From Epiperipatus broadwayi (lineage: Eukaryota; Onychophora; Udeonychophora; Euonychophora; Peripatidae): a DNA stretch of 64,000 nucleotides. Below the pieces are notes generated by a model. The model searched no databases, was not told the DNA's origin, and was given only the letters and a program-made list of their open reading frames with translations. Position numbers and translations under genes: made by a program. The stretch is from positions 11,327,973-11,391,972 of the forward strand of contig JAQFVV010006215.1 in assembly GCA_028023455.1 (NCBI GenBank). Direction: 5' to 3'. This document shows positions 1 to 12,137 of the stretch, piece after piece (the first letter of the stretch is position 1; each line of letters starts with the position of its first letter).

Positions 1-455
1 GCTAATTAATTCATAAAAAATATTGAAAACATTAAATATAACTTTTATGCATTTTTGGCATTGAGCATTTTTATATAAAGGAATTATTACATTCAAAATA
101 AAAGCAAAAATCCAAAATCACACATCTAAGTGCGCATGTTTGAAAATAACTATTAACTGACACATTTTCTGTTCTTTGCTGCGGAGTCTTGTTTTCATCA
201 TTGTATTCAATGCAAATCATCTTTACTTTTTTAGGATTGAACATGTTCAAATATTCTTTCATATTCTAAATACTGATGATGCTATAAAATTAAAGCAGTA
301 TCCTTATATATAAAATCCTTATTTTATCTGTTATCTGAAAATATATTTGTTCGTAACGCTTTACTGGAGTGTCCTCTGAATTTTTTTTCTTCAGCTATCA
401 AATTCACATCAAAGTATGGAATTTATTTATAGAGAAAACTATACCCAATTATATA
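1..455. other. AT-rich sequence, nothing recognised
   Basis: No coding signal or repeat structure was found here. The short minus-strand frame at 71-262 has no recognisable motif and is treated as chance. The segment borders the broken 3' end of the LINE fragment that starts at about 456. Confidence 0.6.
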
Positions 456-459
456 TAAC

Positions 460-1150
460 TTACTTTATATCCCCCAATAAGAATTCTTTCTGTTCTCTTT
501 CTCCAGCATTTATCATCATTATTTTTAATTTTTCTTCACTAAATTTAATCCCCATCTCTTTACCCATCCTTGCATAAGACTTCAGCATAAGTTCCATATC
601 TTTCCTACTTTCTGTGCACAAGGTGATATCATCAGCAAATAAAAGACCTGATAATATACACCCCTTTGCCATTTATCAATGGTATCTCTACCCCACTTCC
701 TACACTTTCTATTGATCTAACCATTTTCTCAAATAGAACATAAACAAACTAGATGACATAGGGTATCCTTACCTTAATTCCATCCCACTTTTAACTCTGA
801 TTCTATATTTCCTAATTGATATGAATAGTATTTATTTTCATACAATCTCTTAATATGATCCACTAAAGCTCCATTCATTTCTAAATTTACTAAACTATCC
901 ATAATCTATTTCTATTTACTCTATCACATGCCTCCTCTATATTTATAAAGACAATACATAACTGTCTATCTGTATTCCTACTCATATCTATAAGTTGTGT
1001 GATGACAAATAAACTATCTTCTAAATGCCTATCCAATCTAAGCCTCCTTGAATTTCTCCTATGATATTATTTTCTTCCATTCATTTTGCCACTCTTCTAG
1101 CCACCATATATGCAAAAACTTGATGTAAAACTGATGCTATAGCTATCAGT
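460..1150 (-). pseudogene. LINE reverse transcriptase palm remnant
   Basis: This is the RT part of the copy 1 LINE. The catalytic motif FADDITLC is intact (FADDI codons at 625-639, read on the minus strand). It is followed by the helix ESRKDMELMLKSYARMGKEM and the strand that usually follows it. Upstream on the same strand, at about 905-1050, a frameshifted block contains EDSLFV and the sequence corresponding to the first palm motif, where the second copy reads FIDIEKAYDR. The longest open stretch is 70 codons (460-672). RT would make cDNA at a nicked target in the nucleus. The fragment cannot do so because it is truncated and frameshifted. Assignment to non-LTR RT is firm; the clade is not decided. 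Confidence 0.85.
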
Positions 1151-1281
1151 CTTTAATTGTTTAACTTTCTATGATTCTTACCCTTTCCTTTAAATAGTAA
1201 CCTTACTCTTGTATTATTCCAGCTGTCTGGAAATTCTTCTGTGCCATTTTATTAAAACATGATAATGTATTTAATTTTGCC

Positions 1282-1479
1282 CTATTTCCCAAATTCAACA
1301 CCATCTCTGCTCTTCCCTGCTTCATTCAATTCATTTTCTATAAAACTAATATTTACATTACTGTGTGCTTTTATGTTTGTTATCACTCTGTCCTTCATAT
1401 CTAACATATTTTCTATATTTATTACATACTTATTTAAGATTGACTCTAATTCTTCTCTAGAGCTAAACTTTTTTTCCAC
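1282..1479 (-). pseudogene. LINE linker segment between endonuclease and RT
   Basis: A 65-codon open stretch reads with SSREELESILNKYV and NIENMLDMKDR. It aligns with plus-strand 35,809-36,000 in the second LINE copy (SSREELERILNRYV). It carries no catalytic residue. Its conservation between two copies at opposite ends of the window shows that both derive from one master ORF2-like protein. Confidence 0.75.
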
Positions 1480-1899
1480 ATCATCTAATAGTACTATTTC
1501 TCTCTCCCCTACATTCTTTCTTGTACTATATTTCTAAAAGATTTTACTTCATCTCTTCTACTTTAATTAATATCCAATAATTTATTATTTAATTTCATTC
1601 TCTCTCTATAATTATCTATTTTAGCCAATTTCTTTTTTTAAATAGTTTTTCCATTTAATATTAACATCTGTTTTACTTTATTTATCTTTAATAGCACATT
1701 TATATACTCTGCATGCTTTTTTCCTCTCTTTTAACACTTTTACTAATTCTCACTTTTCTATTAACTTTTATTCTTCTGAATATTCTCACCTAACACCTAT
1801 TTGCCACTTTTTCTATTTCATCACACCAGACCTTATATTCATTCCAAATGAACTCTTCCATGATTTATTCTACTTGTGTTTTATATTCTAACTTATTCT

Positions 1900-2830
1900 T
1901 ACCATTCATTCTTCATCCACATCTTTCACTACCCTTTTTACTTTTATTACTATTTTCCATCCCATTACTAACCATTTCTATTATAAAGAAATTATGATTA
2001 TTATTACATACTCTCTCTTCATTATCAAACACTTTAATTTTCCATACTTGATTTATTCTCTCTTTCTCTACTAATACATAATCGGTTGCATAAAATCTAT
2101 TATTTCTAGACCACGTGCATTGCTCCTCATAAATATTTGATAAATTTCCAATCTCTGACAAAAACATTTTCAAAAGCTGTCCATTCTTGTTATCCACATT
2201 ATCAATTTCTTCAATATGCCCATTCATATTCCTTCTAACCATTATTTTCTTTCCCTTTTTTGAAACTCTGGATATCCTTAACTAGGCATTTACATATGCT
2301 ACTGTTCCATTCCATTATACTGTGACTATCTCCAGTGGCCATATACATAATAGCCAACATCCATTCTTGTCTTTCTAACCTTATCTCAAATCACAAATAT
2401 TCTTGACACTTCACAGTAGTAAATATTTTTTGACATAACTCCTCAACCACCACCCCCTTTTTCTTTTTCTTTTCTATTTTTATATCCTGCTATACTTCTT
2501 CTTATCTTAGATGTATTTCCATTACTTCCAACATTTTAATCCCATTATTTTTAACTGCTTTAATTCCAACCACTTTTCTGATCTCCTACTATCTTGCATA
2601 TTCAAATATTCAATTTTAACTATTTCTTCCTTTTTTACTATCTTTTTATAAATTCTTTTTACTCTTTATTCTCTATTATATTTGTAATTAGCTTGTTTAT
2701 CATTAGTTTTACAGATCCATTCCCTCTCCACATCTACATTTATATCTAAATCAGCTACCCTTTGTTTATTTCTTACATCCCATTCATTCTTAACCTGTTT
2801 TTGATAAAATTAGCAAACTCTTCATATAGT
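1900..2830 (-). pseudogene. LINE APE-type endonuclease remnant
   Basis: The clearest open stretch is 1,913-2,242. It contains NGHIEEID followed by NKNGQLL, then CTWSRNN and a TDYVL motif. These match the usual GDFNxHh, GxTW and S.IDYhh blocks of apurinic-like endonucleases encoded by LINEs. The GDFN block here reads RRNMNGH, so the catalytic Asp is lost. Further 5' (about 2.28-2.83 kb), in changing frames, are pieces such as MATGDSHSIMEWNSS and an N-terminal strand region. This enzyme nicks the target DNA to prime reverse transcription; here it is inactive. Confidence 0.75.
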
Positions 2831-3300
2831 AAAACCACCCACTGCAAACCTTAGTAATGAATGGATGCAGGAATGTTTGTGTATAAAACCTGCATCTAGT
2901 ACTTACGCATCCAATATCCTTGGCCTGATTTCTAGCTTGTGGTTTTCATCAGTGAGGAGCTGTCGATCTGAGAGCACCACCTAGATTGATGGTTCTAATG
3001 CAGTTCTTCAGCAGCCACCTTTATACTTAACTAAATAGTTTAATGGTGGCTGCTGAAGTGTTGCATTAGATCTTTTGGTCTAGGTTCAGTGCACTCAGAT
3101 CCAAACATCCTCACTGATGAAATCATAAACTTAAAACTTGTCTGGGGATATTAGGCACTACATGGGGATTTTATGCCCAAGCCCTCTCTCCATTGATTAT
3201 TAAGGCTTGCACTCAGTGGCACTACTGTATGGATAGTTGCTACTACTAATAACAGTTTGTGTAAGTGTAGGAAATTTGTGATCATGTGATGTTTTGGGGG
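2830..3300. mobile_element. Family A hairpin element (diverged copy)
   Basis: This is a large imperfect inverted repeat. The innermost perfect stem pairs 3,006-3,019 with 3,045-3,058 (14 bp) around a 25-nt loop, and homology between the arms continues out to about 2,840 and 3,260. The arms contain the family A landmarks seen at 32 kb and 47-49 kb: a block near TCATCAGTGAGGAGCT on the left and its complement on the right, and the terminal block near GTGATCATGTGATG at about 3,280. No coding capacity. It abuts the 5' edge of the LINE fragment. A non-autonomous foldback or MITE-type element is the best description. Confidence 0.75.
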
Positions 3301-3416
3301 TTCAAAAATTAAATAAATATATTAATGTAACTTAAATGTAACTTATTAGCTAAATTTTTTATATATATATTGTAACTTAAATAAACAGATCATTGTTGTA
3401 AAAATATTTAGCTATG

Positions 3417-3450
<34 letters not shown>

Positions 3451-3790
3451 AACTTAAATAAACAGATCATTGTTGTATTTTTAACAAGTAGTAGCTATTA
3501 TAACATTTCATCTTTTGGTAATCAATTTAAATTAATCATTGTAACTATAATTAAATAATTGTAATGTCGGAATGATCAAAATCATTGTAACTTAATAAAA
3601 TATGAGACTAATAGAATCCATTGTAAGTAAAATTATTAATGAGGGAATGGCACTGTAACCAAATATTAATGACAGATTGGCATTGTAGCCCAAATATTAA
3701 TGATCAAAATACTTATCTCAAACATATTAAGGAGACTAATATAACATAAATAGTCACTGAAATTTATTAATGATCAAAATATTAATTATC
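3300..3790. repeat. AT microsatellite with flanking 77-bp duplication and TTGTAACTTAA repeats
   Basis: A 32-bp block beginning ATTGTAACTTAAATAAACAG occurs at 3,369-3,400 and again at 3,446-3,477, each time directly after an (AT)n run. The second run spans about 3,420-3,447. Further looser copies of TTGTAACTTAA or TTGTAA with ATTAATGA follow to about 3,780. This looks like slippage or unequal exchange between AT tracts. No gene is present. Confidence 0.7.
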
Positions 3791-6700
3791 ATTCAAAAGC
3801 TTGTAAATAAATTTATCAACTTCTACTTAAGATTTAAAAAATATCATAACATCAATAATTAGAAACTAGTAATGCTTGGAAACTAGCCATTTCAGCTATC
3901 TGGTATCTGGCCTATTTCAAACCCTAGTTAGGCAGCCATTGTATCCTCAATTAACAAGTAGAAACTATAAACAAATTATTAAGAACAAACTATTATAACT
4001 CAGGAAATAACATCAAGTGGGTGAGTACGCTGGTAACTCAATAAAATATCTTCTCACTAAATCCAACAGTAGATTTTTACCCATTTTATCTCTTGGTTTG
4101 GTATCAAGCACATATTTAAGTGAATAACAAGTGAATATGGTCTAGCAGGGCACCACTAGGCTATCTGAACCTAGACAAAGTTATATCTTATAACCTTTTC
4201 ACATGTACTGGATTTGAACCCCTTTTGGTACTTTATTTCTAACAAAAATGGAGGATTTTGCTTTTAGACTCATATCACTGTATGCACTAACATTTAGGTA
4301 AACATAAAACATCCTTAAACTAAAGTGGAGTATATAAAATTCATCAGACAGAAATCATCTCCTAGATCTTAACATAATAAATGCGTTTCAATATCTTTAT
4401 AAGTTTTACTAGCTCATATTATACTATTAATTTAGGATGGCAATTCACTCATCCTTATATGATGTAGATGATGGAATGGTGGTTATTGTAATGATTCACA
4501 AATGTCAACAAAATACCATGAAATCACTTATTTATGTATGGCCTTTAAATGTTTATCTATCTCATTAATTAAAACATGATGATGATGATGACAATAATGA
4601 TAATGGTTTCAACCACAGCTTCAGAAACAAGTCTAACATAAAATTTAGTTCTAAAGAGATTCATAACTATTGGTTAATCTTAGTATATTTAATTAAAACT
4701 TAAGTCATTAATATTCACCCTTGATGATGAATGATCACAACTAATAAAAAATACTCTCAATGAAATATAAATGCCTCATTTAAGAAAACAAATTAACATT
4801 TATTACTGCATTTCTAACATATACATGAAAATTTATAGATAAACATGAAAATTTATATGAATAATAATAATAATAATTGACTATTTTAGCATCCTAATAT
4901 TAATTTTAAGTTCCCCCCCTTCCTGTTAAAGATACTATGTATGTCAAATTGGATAACAGATTTGCTAAATTTTCCATCCACAAGAAAAATATTTCATAAA
5001 AAAAATAAACACTTTTTTGTGCATACATACTTTAGATCTTTATACATCTAAACTTAACATATAAAGTAGAGTGATTAATGAAAAAAATGTTAATGGAATT
5101 GAAAGAAGAAGATATCCAGAAAGAAGTTTTTAAATTGCTTCTCCCCCTTCCCTCTAAGCTACTCCTATTCCTTAAATCAAAACAAAAATAATCCAATATT
5201 TCTAATGTGGTCTCTTATTCTCACATTCATATACCATTATATACATGTAACAAGTTAATATATTACTGTGCATGTGTGTTTATCCCCATCATAACTAAAC
5301 ATTATTTAAAAACAAAATCATAATACAAAAATATCTTTTACATATTAACAAAAATTTCATAATTTTAGATTAGTATACAATAATACTCTTTAGAAAATAA
5401 ACTTCATTAATAAGTGGGGTATAATAGTTTTAGCATACATAAAATTATTACTCAAGATTATAGCTATTATTATTGAAGAAATCTTTGGTTTAACTCGATT
5501 TTGGTTGTTTTAGACGTTCTGAGGTAAAAAAAAATATAAAACTTTATTTCTAAAATTTTACGAATAGTCTTTCATATCATAAAAAGAAAATATATAATGA
5601 AAATTCATATTACCAGTCCCTTTTTATTCTGTGGAGGCTTCCAAGAGTTCAAACTTAGCTTGTTAAATGTCTATACTTTTGCAGCAAACAATTTCTGCAG
5701 TTCACTGGAACAGTTTCTTTTCCTGAGGCTTATAATTATTTAATGGTGATGATGTTATTTGCTTTAGTGGGAACCATTGGGCACTGGAACTGTTTCTTCC
5801 CTTCTTGTTAAGTATAATTCTTCTAATAAATGGAGTATATCAGTTGTTCTCTCATTTATAATTTTTCTTGGGTTTAAATTCAGTCACTGGAATAACTGGA
5901 CTAGCTGATTCAATACTTATTAGTAGATTAGTTATTTTCCTTCAGCCTTCAAATGCAGGTGAATGTTTTCTTTTACTTAAAATATCGCATTTCTCCCCAA
6001 TCAGTCATAAGGTGTTGAATATTTTTAATTTCAGACAAGACATTTTTTCCTATATATGTGGCTGCATGGTGGGTCAGAAACCCAAGATGAAACATATAGA
6101 TTTTAACCTGCCATTCTGTTTTCAATCTTCAAAAAAAAACTTTATATTAAAAAAAGATTTTAAATTGGTATCTGTCAGAATTACAACACTTGTCTTTTCC
6201 TAGTTTCAATATTTACAAAATCCTTTTTAACTCATTTTTCAGACTGGTTTTATACCTTATTTTTCAGTTAGTGATCAGTAACAAACAATATAAGAAACTT
6301 GCACTTACATGATTTTCCGGTGTTTTTCTCTAACAGTTGATTAATAAAAAATAAAAAAAAGAAATTCACACTAACATGATTTTTGGAAAGCTTAATTTGT
6401 TTTTCAAGTAAAATTATCTTAAACGTTTCCTTTCTCACTCTGCTGGCAAATAAGACACTCCTATAATACTCCATCTCTTCTTTTTGATCTATCTGATGTG
6501 AAGATTTTAAGCTGTCAGAGCTTTATCAAAACAAAAAGTCTTTACAACAACCAAAACCTCTGAGTAAGAAAAAAATAGTTTAACAGAATTGTCTCTTTTT
6601 TTTCAATATGTATAACTGTAGATTTATTTATGCAATATGCACACACTATCACTCAAATCATTTATAAAACTGGCCCATTAAAATAATCTGAATGCTTTTT

Positions 6701-7750
6701 AGAAATTATACTTTTAATATCTAAAATTAAATTCTTACAACTTTTAAAACCCAAATTATAATCATAGAAAAACAAAAATAGACACACAGAATAAAATATT
6801 AGAATCTAGTAAATGTAGGTTAGTTTTGAAGAAAGTTAATATTTGAAATATAAAATGACAACTAAATAGCTTACACACACACTGCCTATATATGTGTTAT
6901 AATCCATATAAAAAATTAACTATTGAATAAGAAGAAAGTATGTACTACTCTTTTGAGTTTTATCAACACACAAACAACTAAAGAACATAACTGTTGCCCC
7001 ACTCTCTTTTTATCTTAGGCCCTATAGAATTGACCCTGTAGGGTTTAAACTTGGGTGGCCTACAGCTTCCTTTCCTATATAAAATATGTGATGATGATTT
7101 TGGTTCCACATTTTCTTTCATGCACATTACTACAAATTTAGCCACTGACTAAATTGTAATGACACAATATATATTAATATAAAGCAAAATAACTAAATAT
7201 AAATTCACTAATTATATTTACTTGATTACAAAAAAAAATTCCATTAATTGTTAAAAAATTTGAATACTGCATTGTAATCAAAACAATACCATTTTAATAT
7301 ATTGTAAATGATGAAAAGAAAAAAATATTTTCAAACTTGTTTAATTTATTAGTGAATTAATTAAGTAAAAAGATATGTTTAAATCCATTGTTTACTTATT
7401 TTTATTTGAACTTTTGCATTGCTAAATGGTAAAAAACTCAGTGAACAATATTAATAAAAAAGAAGCTAATGATAAGATATATCAAAAGGGGCTAATTATC
7501 AAAAAGTTCTAAACCATAAGTAACATAAATACATATATATTTCTTTACTTATATATTTTTTAAACACAAAATAAAAACCTTTAATTTGGGTGATCTGATG
7601 TGAATAGCAATCATCCCCATAATTGTGATGTCTTTACAATTTATATTAAAATACTTAATATTGTGTATGTATATATTTGATTGCAAATATACTCAATCTT
7701 TGGAGCCAATTTGTATATAATCATAGTGTTTATAAGAAAATTTGAATGTT
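3791..7750. other. Noncoding AT-rich region with minor direct repeats
   Basis: No gene could be supported. A short ATG-rich simple repeat (GATGATGATGATG) lies at about 4,577. A CACTGGAAC(A/T)GTTTCTT motif occurs at 5,703 and 5,782. A slightly less AT-rich patch with CCCTATAG/CTGTAGGG complementarity sits at about 7,015-7,055. The open frame at 5,868-6,203 (plus) starts with a non-ATG codon and shows no domain. Confidence 0.5.
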
Positions 7751-7960
7751 AAACCACTAAACACCACATGATCACCATCTCTTATGCTAGCACATAACTG
7801 TTATTAAACAGGCAAAACTCTCCAACAAAACAATCCAGAAATGGATGAGTAGGCACTAGATGGGAATTTTATGCATAAGCCTTCTGGCATCCATTGATTA
7901 CTCTGGTTGGCACAGGGTGGCACTACTGTATGGAGAGTTTTGCCTGTTTAATAAAAGTTA
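7751..7960. mobile_element. Family A MITE-like copy with 23-bp terminal repeats
   Basis: The block 7,802-7,824 is the exact reverse complement of 7,931-7,953 (23 bp, inner sequence GGCAAAACTCTCCA). Outside the left repeat, 7,751-7,801 carries the family A end (CACATGATCACC), which has no partner on the right. The interior matches the family A segment near GATGAGTAGGCACTAGATGG. This is a shortened, internally deleted member of the family seen at 2.8, 32 and 47-49 kb. No coding sequence. Confidence 0.8.
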
Positions 7961-8310
7961 AATGTCTTTCAAATGGGAGGATTGCTCATCATATAATCGC
8001 TTTATTCAGTTAAAGGCAGTTATATATTTTAATAGTTTATATAGTTGTGCCCAAAAATTATTAAAAATTATAACTGAAATAAAATCCTTGTTTTTACTTC
8101 ACCTTTGAGTGGTAAGTTTTAAATTGCACTTGATGCAAAAAAGTGAAGAACTTAGGTCTTCATATTCATAGTCTATCTTGGGTGTGTCAGCTTACATTGA
8201 GATTTTAAGAGAAGCTTAGCAGTAATTTATGCAAAATTTATTCAAAGTTTTTTTTCATACAGACCATCTTTTGAAGATTGCACATTTTGCTCATAAAATT
8301 CTTCAGGTCA

Positions 8311-8311
<1 letters not shown>

Positions 8312-8393
<82 letters not shown>
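8312..8393. repeat. (AT)n microsatellite, about 82 bp
   Basis: This is an uninterrupted TA dinucleotide run followed by a short TG run. The tyrosine-isoleucine open frames across it on both strands are translations of the repeat and not genes. Confidence 0.98.
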
Positions 8394-8394
<1 letters not shown>

Positions 8395-8399
8395 TGTGT

Positions 8400-11190
8400 G
8401 TGTGTAAAGATATTAGTCTTTGAATGCATAATCAGTTAATATAACCAATATCAATAACAATAATTCTTTGTAAAAATATTCAGAAAAGAAAATTAAGATA
8501 AATCACTAAAATAAACATTTTTATTTTTTATAAATGAAATATTAATGTTTCATAGACTATTAGTATTCTTTTTCCAAAATTTCTAAGAAACTTTTCTAAA
8601 TTTGAATTGTTGATAACATAAGTTAATCAAATTGAATAAAACATTATATTTTAATATTGGCTTAATTTATGAAAATGTTTTGCCTTCTTTTTTAAAATTG
8701 AATTACAACTCCATTGTCAGGATTCAAAAAATTTAATAGTGTTTACATTAAAAATTTAAATAATTTTGTAGATTATATATGTAAAATAATTATATTTAAA
8801 TAAAATATGTAAAAAAAATGCTAAAAATTAATATTTCACATAAAAAGTTAAAAAGTCGAAAGCATTTGCAGTTAGCGCTTTCATGGTTTAGGTGCTGCGA
8901 TAAATTGACAGATTTTGAAATCCAAAGTTTATGAATTATGGCTCTGTTTAATCAATTTCAATGTTCAAACTTTTTATAAATTCTTGAACAATGAACATTC
9001 AATTATTTATTATTGGACTTGCAAATAGTCAATGTATTAATATCACTTCATTTTTTTCACATACACATACATGTATTATATTATTAAAAGCTCTTATTAA
9101 ACAAATATAATCAACCTAATTTTTAAAAAAGAGACAAAAAAAATTAAATGAGTTAAATGTCTTGTATGTTTATGAAGTAAATATTTCCTAGTGTTAGTAT
9201 TGTTCATTTATATATATAAACTGTAAAATATTCATTTAAATTTTAAATGATAGTATTATATATTTAAAGTACAATCAACATTTAAACTAGTAAATATATC
9301 TATAATCAACTTTTGTTTTACTTAAAAAAGTTATATGAAAATAAAGTTTTTTATTTTATTTTTATAAGGTAATAAATTAAATTATCAGAAACATTAACCC
9401 CTAATTGCTCTATTTTGGAACATGCTCATGTTATTTACTATTTTTTCTTCAGTTGTGTTTTGATAAATTCTAATAAAAATTTAAGTTCAAAAAACAAATA
9501 AAATATCAACTTTTGAAATAAAAATTGCAATAATGTTGGCAATACAAATAATTTTATATTAGATTTTAGTCTAAAAATTGCATTTAATAAAAAAAAAAAA
9601 AAAGCTTATTCTTATTCAAATTATCATAATTTTAATAAATTTCAGTGAATTCTAAAAATAAAACTAATCTTTAAATACTAAAAATCAACTTTTCAATTTA
9701 TAAAAAATAATAAAAACAATAATAAAATTATTGACAATAAGTATTTCCTGTTTGATATCACACAAATTTTATAAGTATTCAAAAACAATATATTAAACAT
9801 CACATACTTATTACAAAATAAATATTTAATAATTTTACAAAAAAAATAAATGACTAATCATAAAGAAAATAAACATATTTTTGTCAATATAAATGTCAAC
9901 AAAAAAGACTTAAGTTATACAAGTATAGAATTATGTTTTCTTGTAAATAATTTTATCTCTTTTCTTCTGCATTAGTGATTGTTACTGATATTTATGTGCA
10001 AGTTATAATTAAAAGCTTAATCTCCTAAATGTTTTTCAACTATTAAAATCATTAAAAGCTTTATGTTTTAATAACTGTCATACTAGTTTGTGTTAGCATT
10101 ATTATTAGAATCAGAGTGCTTCATTTTAGTTATCGATAACAATTTTCATTTTACGGTATCATGTTTATTTGTTGGCAAAAACTAGAATTAAAATGTCTTT
10201 CTTGATTGATATTAATTTTTAATTAATATATCTATATATTAAAATATTTCCATGAGAAGTTAATTCAAGAAGATCAAATATTGTCACTTTGTGAGATGTT
10301 TAGTGCAAATGTTCAATCTTCAAGAAATTAAAAAATGCAACTTTACATATAATATACTTATTTATATTCCTTTTGTAAAATTAAATTAAATATTTTCAAA
10401 AATATGTGATGTATACATTAAGCTTTTATTTAAAAATATTTGTTCAGCTTAAATTAATCACTTGAAAATGTACTAATAGCAAAAAGAAAGATTTATTATT
10501 CAATAAAAATATCTATTGTTTTAAATATGAGATAATCTTCCAAAAATGTCAATATTATTTTTATTGGTTTTTTTTTTTTTTTTTTGTAATTATAAATGGA
10601 ATTTTAATTTTTTAAAAAAATAATTTTATTGCTTTAACAAAATTTAATTTACTGACAAAAATTATTGGAGACAAATTTGTGTTCATTAAAATAAATTAAT
10701 GATATTTTTTGTTTGATTTTTTATTTTTATTTATTATCCCCCCCCCCTTTGCAAAATTGATATATTATTTTTAAGATTTCTTTTCATTTTTAAATTTATG
10801 TTTTTAATAAAAAAAATTAAGAATAGATATATGTATTGAAAATTAATTTTTATTTGTTAAAAAAATAAAACAAAAAGAAAACAAAGGCTGTTTAAAGAGT
10901 TACATTTTCATTGAAAGATTTTACTATCAAAGTAATCTAAATCATGAATAATGGAAACCCAGATTTTTGGGATTGCAATATATCATAAAGGTTTTTTTAA
11001 AAAAAATAATATGGAAGAATTGCTGTTTAACTCAACATTGTCTCAAATGATACTTGTAAATGGTTTAGTGGATTATATCTTTATAGAAAAAACATACAAA
11101 GGGGGACCTAAAAATAATGAGAATAGTTCTTTGATTTGCATGCTTGTTGTAGTATATGCTTCTGCCATTACATACTTCTTGCAGGAACCC
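8400..11190. other. Noncoding AT-rich region
   Basis: No coding or element structure was recognised. It contains a poly-T run at about 10,566-10,584 and a ten-base poly-C run at 10,738-10,747. The plus-strand open frame at 10,951-11,199 has no motif and lies just upstream of the mariner relic. Confidence 0.5.
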
Positions 11191-11199
11191 TTATATTAA

Positions 11200-11990
11200 A
11201 TAACATCATCGTGAGAACTCATGGTGCCATGTAATACATTTTTTTGTAAACTGTGTTTGATTTATTAGCGATTTTTATAATGACTGAAAAGTTTGAACAA
11301 CATGAAATACTGTTTTTGTTTACAAAAAATAGCAGAGAAAACAGTTATAATGCTTGAAACTGATTACAAGCAAGCAGATCTAAAAAAATGCAAGTTTATG
11401 AATGGTTTAATTGAAATGTTAAATTCACCACATTCCTAAAAACCATGTTGAGTGAAGTCCAAAGTTAAGATAATATTGCTTTTTTAATGTCAATAGTATT
11501 TTTCTCTCAGAATTTAGTTTGTAATGGTCAGGAATTTTATCTGCAAGTAAATGTTTACATGATTTGGTAAAACATAAATGTTTCATTATGTGGTAAAATG
11601 TGTTGTGAAAGCTTTACCCACAAAGTTGTTGTCTCTCAAAGCTCTGAGTATGAAACACTTTTTAATTAAATTCAGCATGACCCAACTTATCAATCAGCCA
11701 TATTCACTTGATCTCACTTGATACCATTTTTTTATTCTCTTGAATGAAAAAATGCCTCAATTTTTTTTTGCAGACTTAATAAAAAATAGTGGGGAAAAAA
11801 CCACTGGTGTTAAAAGGCATCACTTTGCAAGTGTTTCTGGACTACTTTGAAAAATGAAAAATATGTTTAGACTGGTGTATTACATACAATAGTAATTTGA
11901 AAGTGGTTCAATTTATAACATTTAAAAATAAATATTTTTTATTATAAAATTCTTTTACTTTTGAGTGCCTCTTACTACTATTGAATAGTT
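11200..11990 (+). pseudogene. Mariner-type transposase relic, internally deleted
   Basis: An ATG at 11,280 opens a frame beginning MTEKFEQHEILFLF and, after two stops, reads KKMQVYEWFN. This matches the N-terminal helix-turn-helix region of mariner transposases (the EKxEQR and VFEWFKRF blocks). After about 250 bp without match, a second block at about 11,685-11,900 reads QPYSLDLT then YHFF, the remnant of the SPDLAPxDYHLF block that carries the last catalytic Asp. A one-frame shift follows, then MKKCLNFF, KGITLQVFLDYFEK and ICLDWCI, corresponding to the C-terminal block ending with WxxRWxxCI. The middle of the protein, including the first catalytic Asp, is missing and several stops are present, so it cannot move. 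Terminal inverted repeats were not resolved. Mariner assignment rests on two blocks in the right order. Confidence 0.7.
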
Positions 11991-12137
11991 GTTGCTGTTG
12001 TTTTTAAAATGTATAATAGTGCAATTTAGTTTGAGATAAAAAAGAAATATATAGATAGCATTATTTCAGGCTTTATTAACAATGAGCTTGATAACTTTCA
12101 AATAATAATATTACCTCATTATAACTTAATATAATCA

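Larger units (their letters stand above)
456..2830 (-). mobile_element. LINE (non-LTR retrotransposon) fragment, copy 1
   Basis: On the minus strand this reads, from high to low coordinate, as a degenerate APE-type endonuclease (about 2.83-1.9 kb), a linker (about 1.9-1.2 kb) and a reverse transcriptase (about 1.15-0.46 kb). It belongs to the same family as the plus-strand element at 34.8-38.0 kb: the endonuclease block around NGHIEEIDNVDNKNGQLL and the linker block around SSREELE both match. Many stops and frameshifts interrupt it, so it is dead. Relative to the second copy it extends further 5' (to about 2,830, where a family A hairpin begins) but stops just after the RT palm. It lacks the thumb, the C-terminal zinc motif and the 3' UTR. 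Loss of the 3' end is not expected from ordinary target-primed insertion and implies a later deletion or rearrangement. Confidence 0.85.

Noticed and set aside
5868-6203. 111-codon plus-strand open frame
   Set aside because: It begins with a non-ATG codon, has no recognised motif and lies in ordinary AT-rich sequence.
8229-8429. Tyrosine-isoleucine open frames on both strands
   Set aside because: They are translations of the (AT)n microsatellite and carry no other signal.
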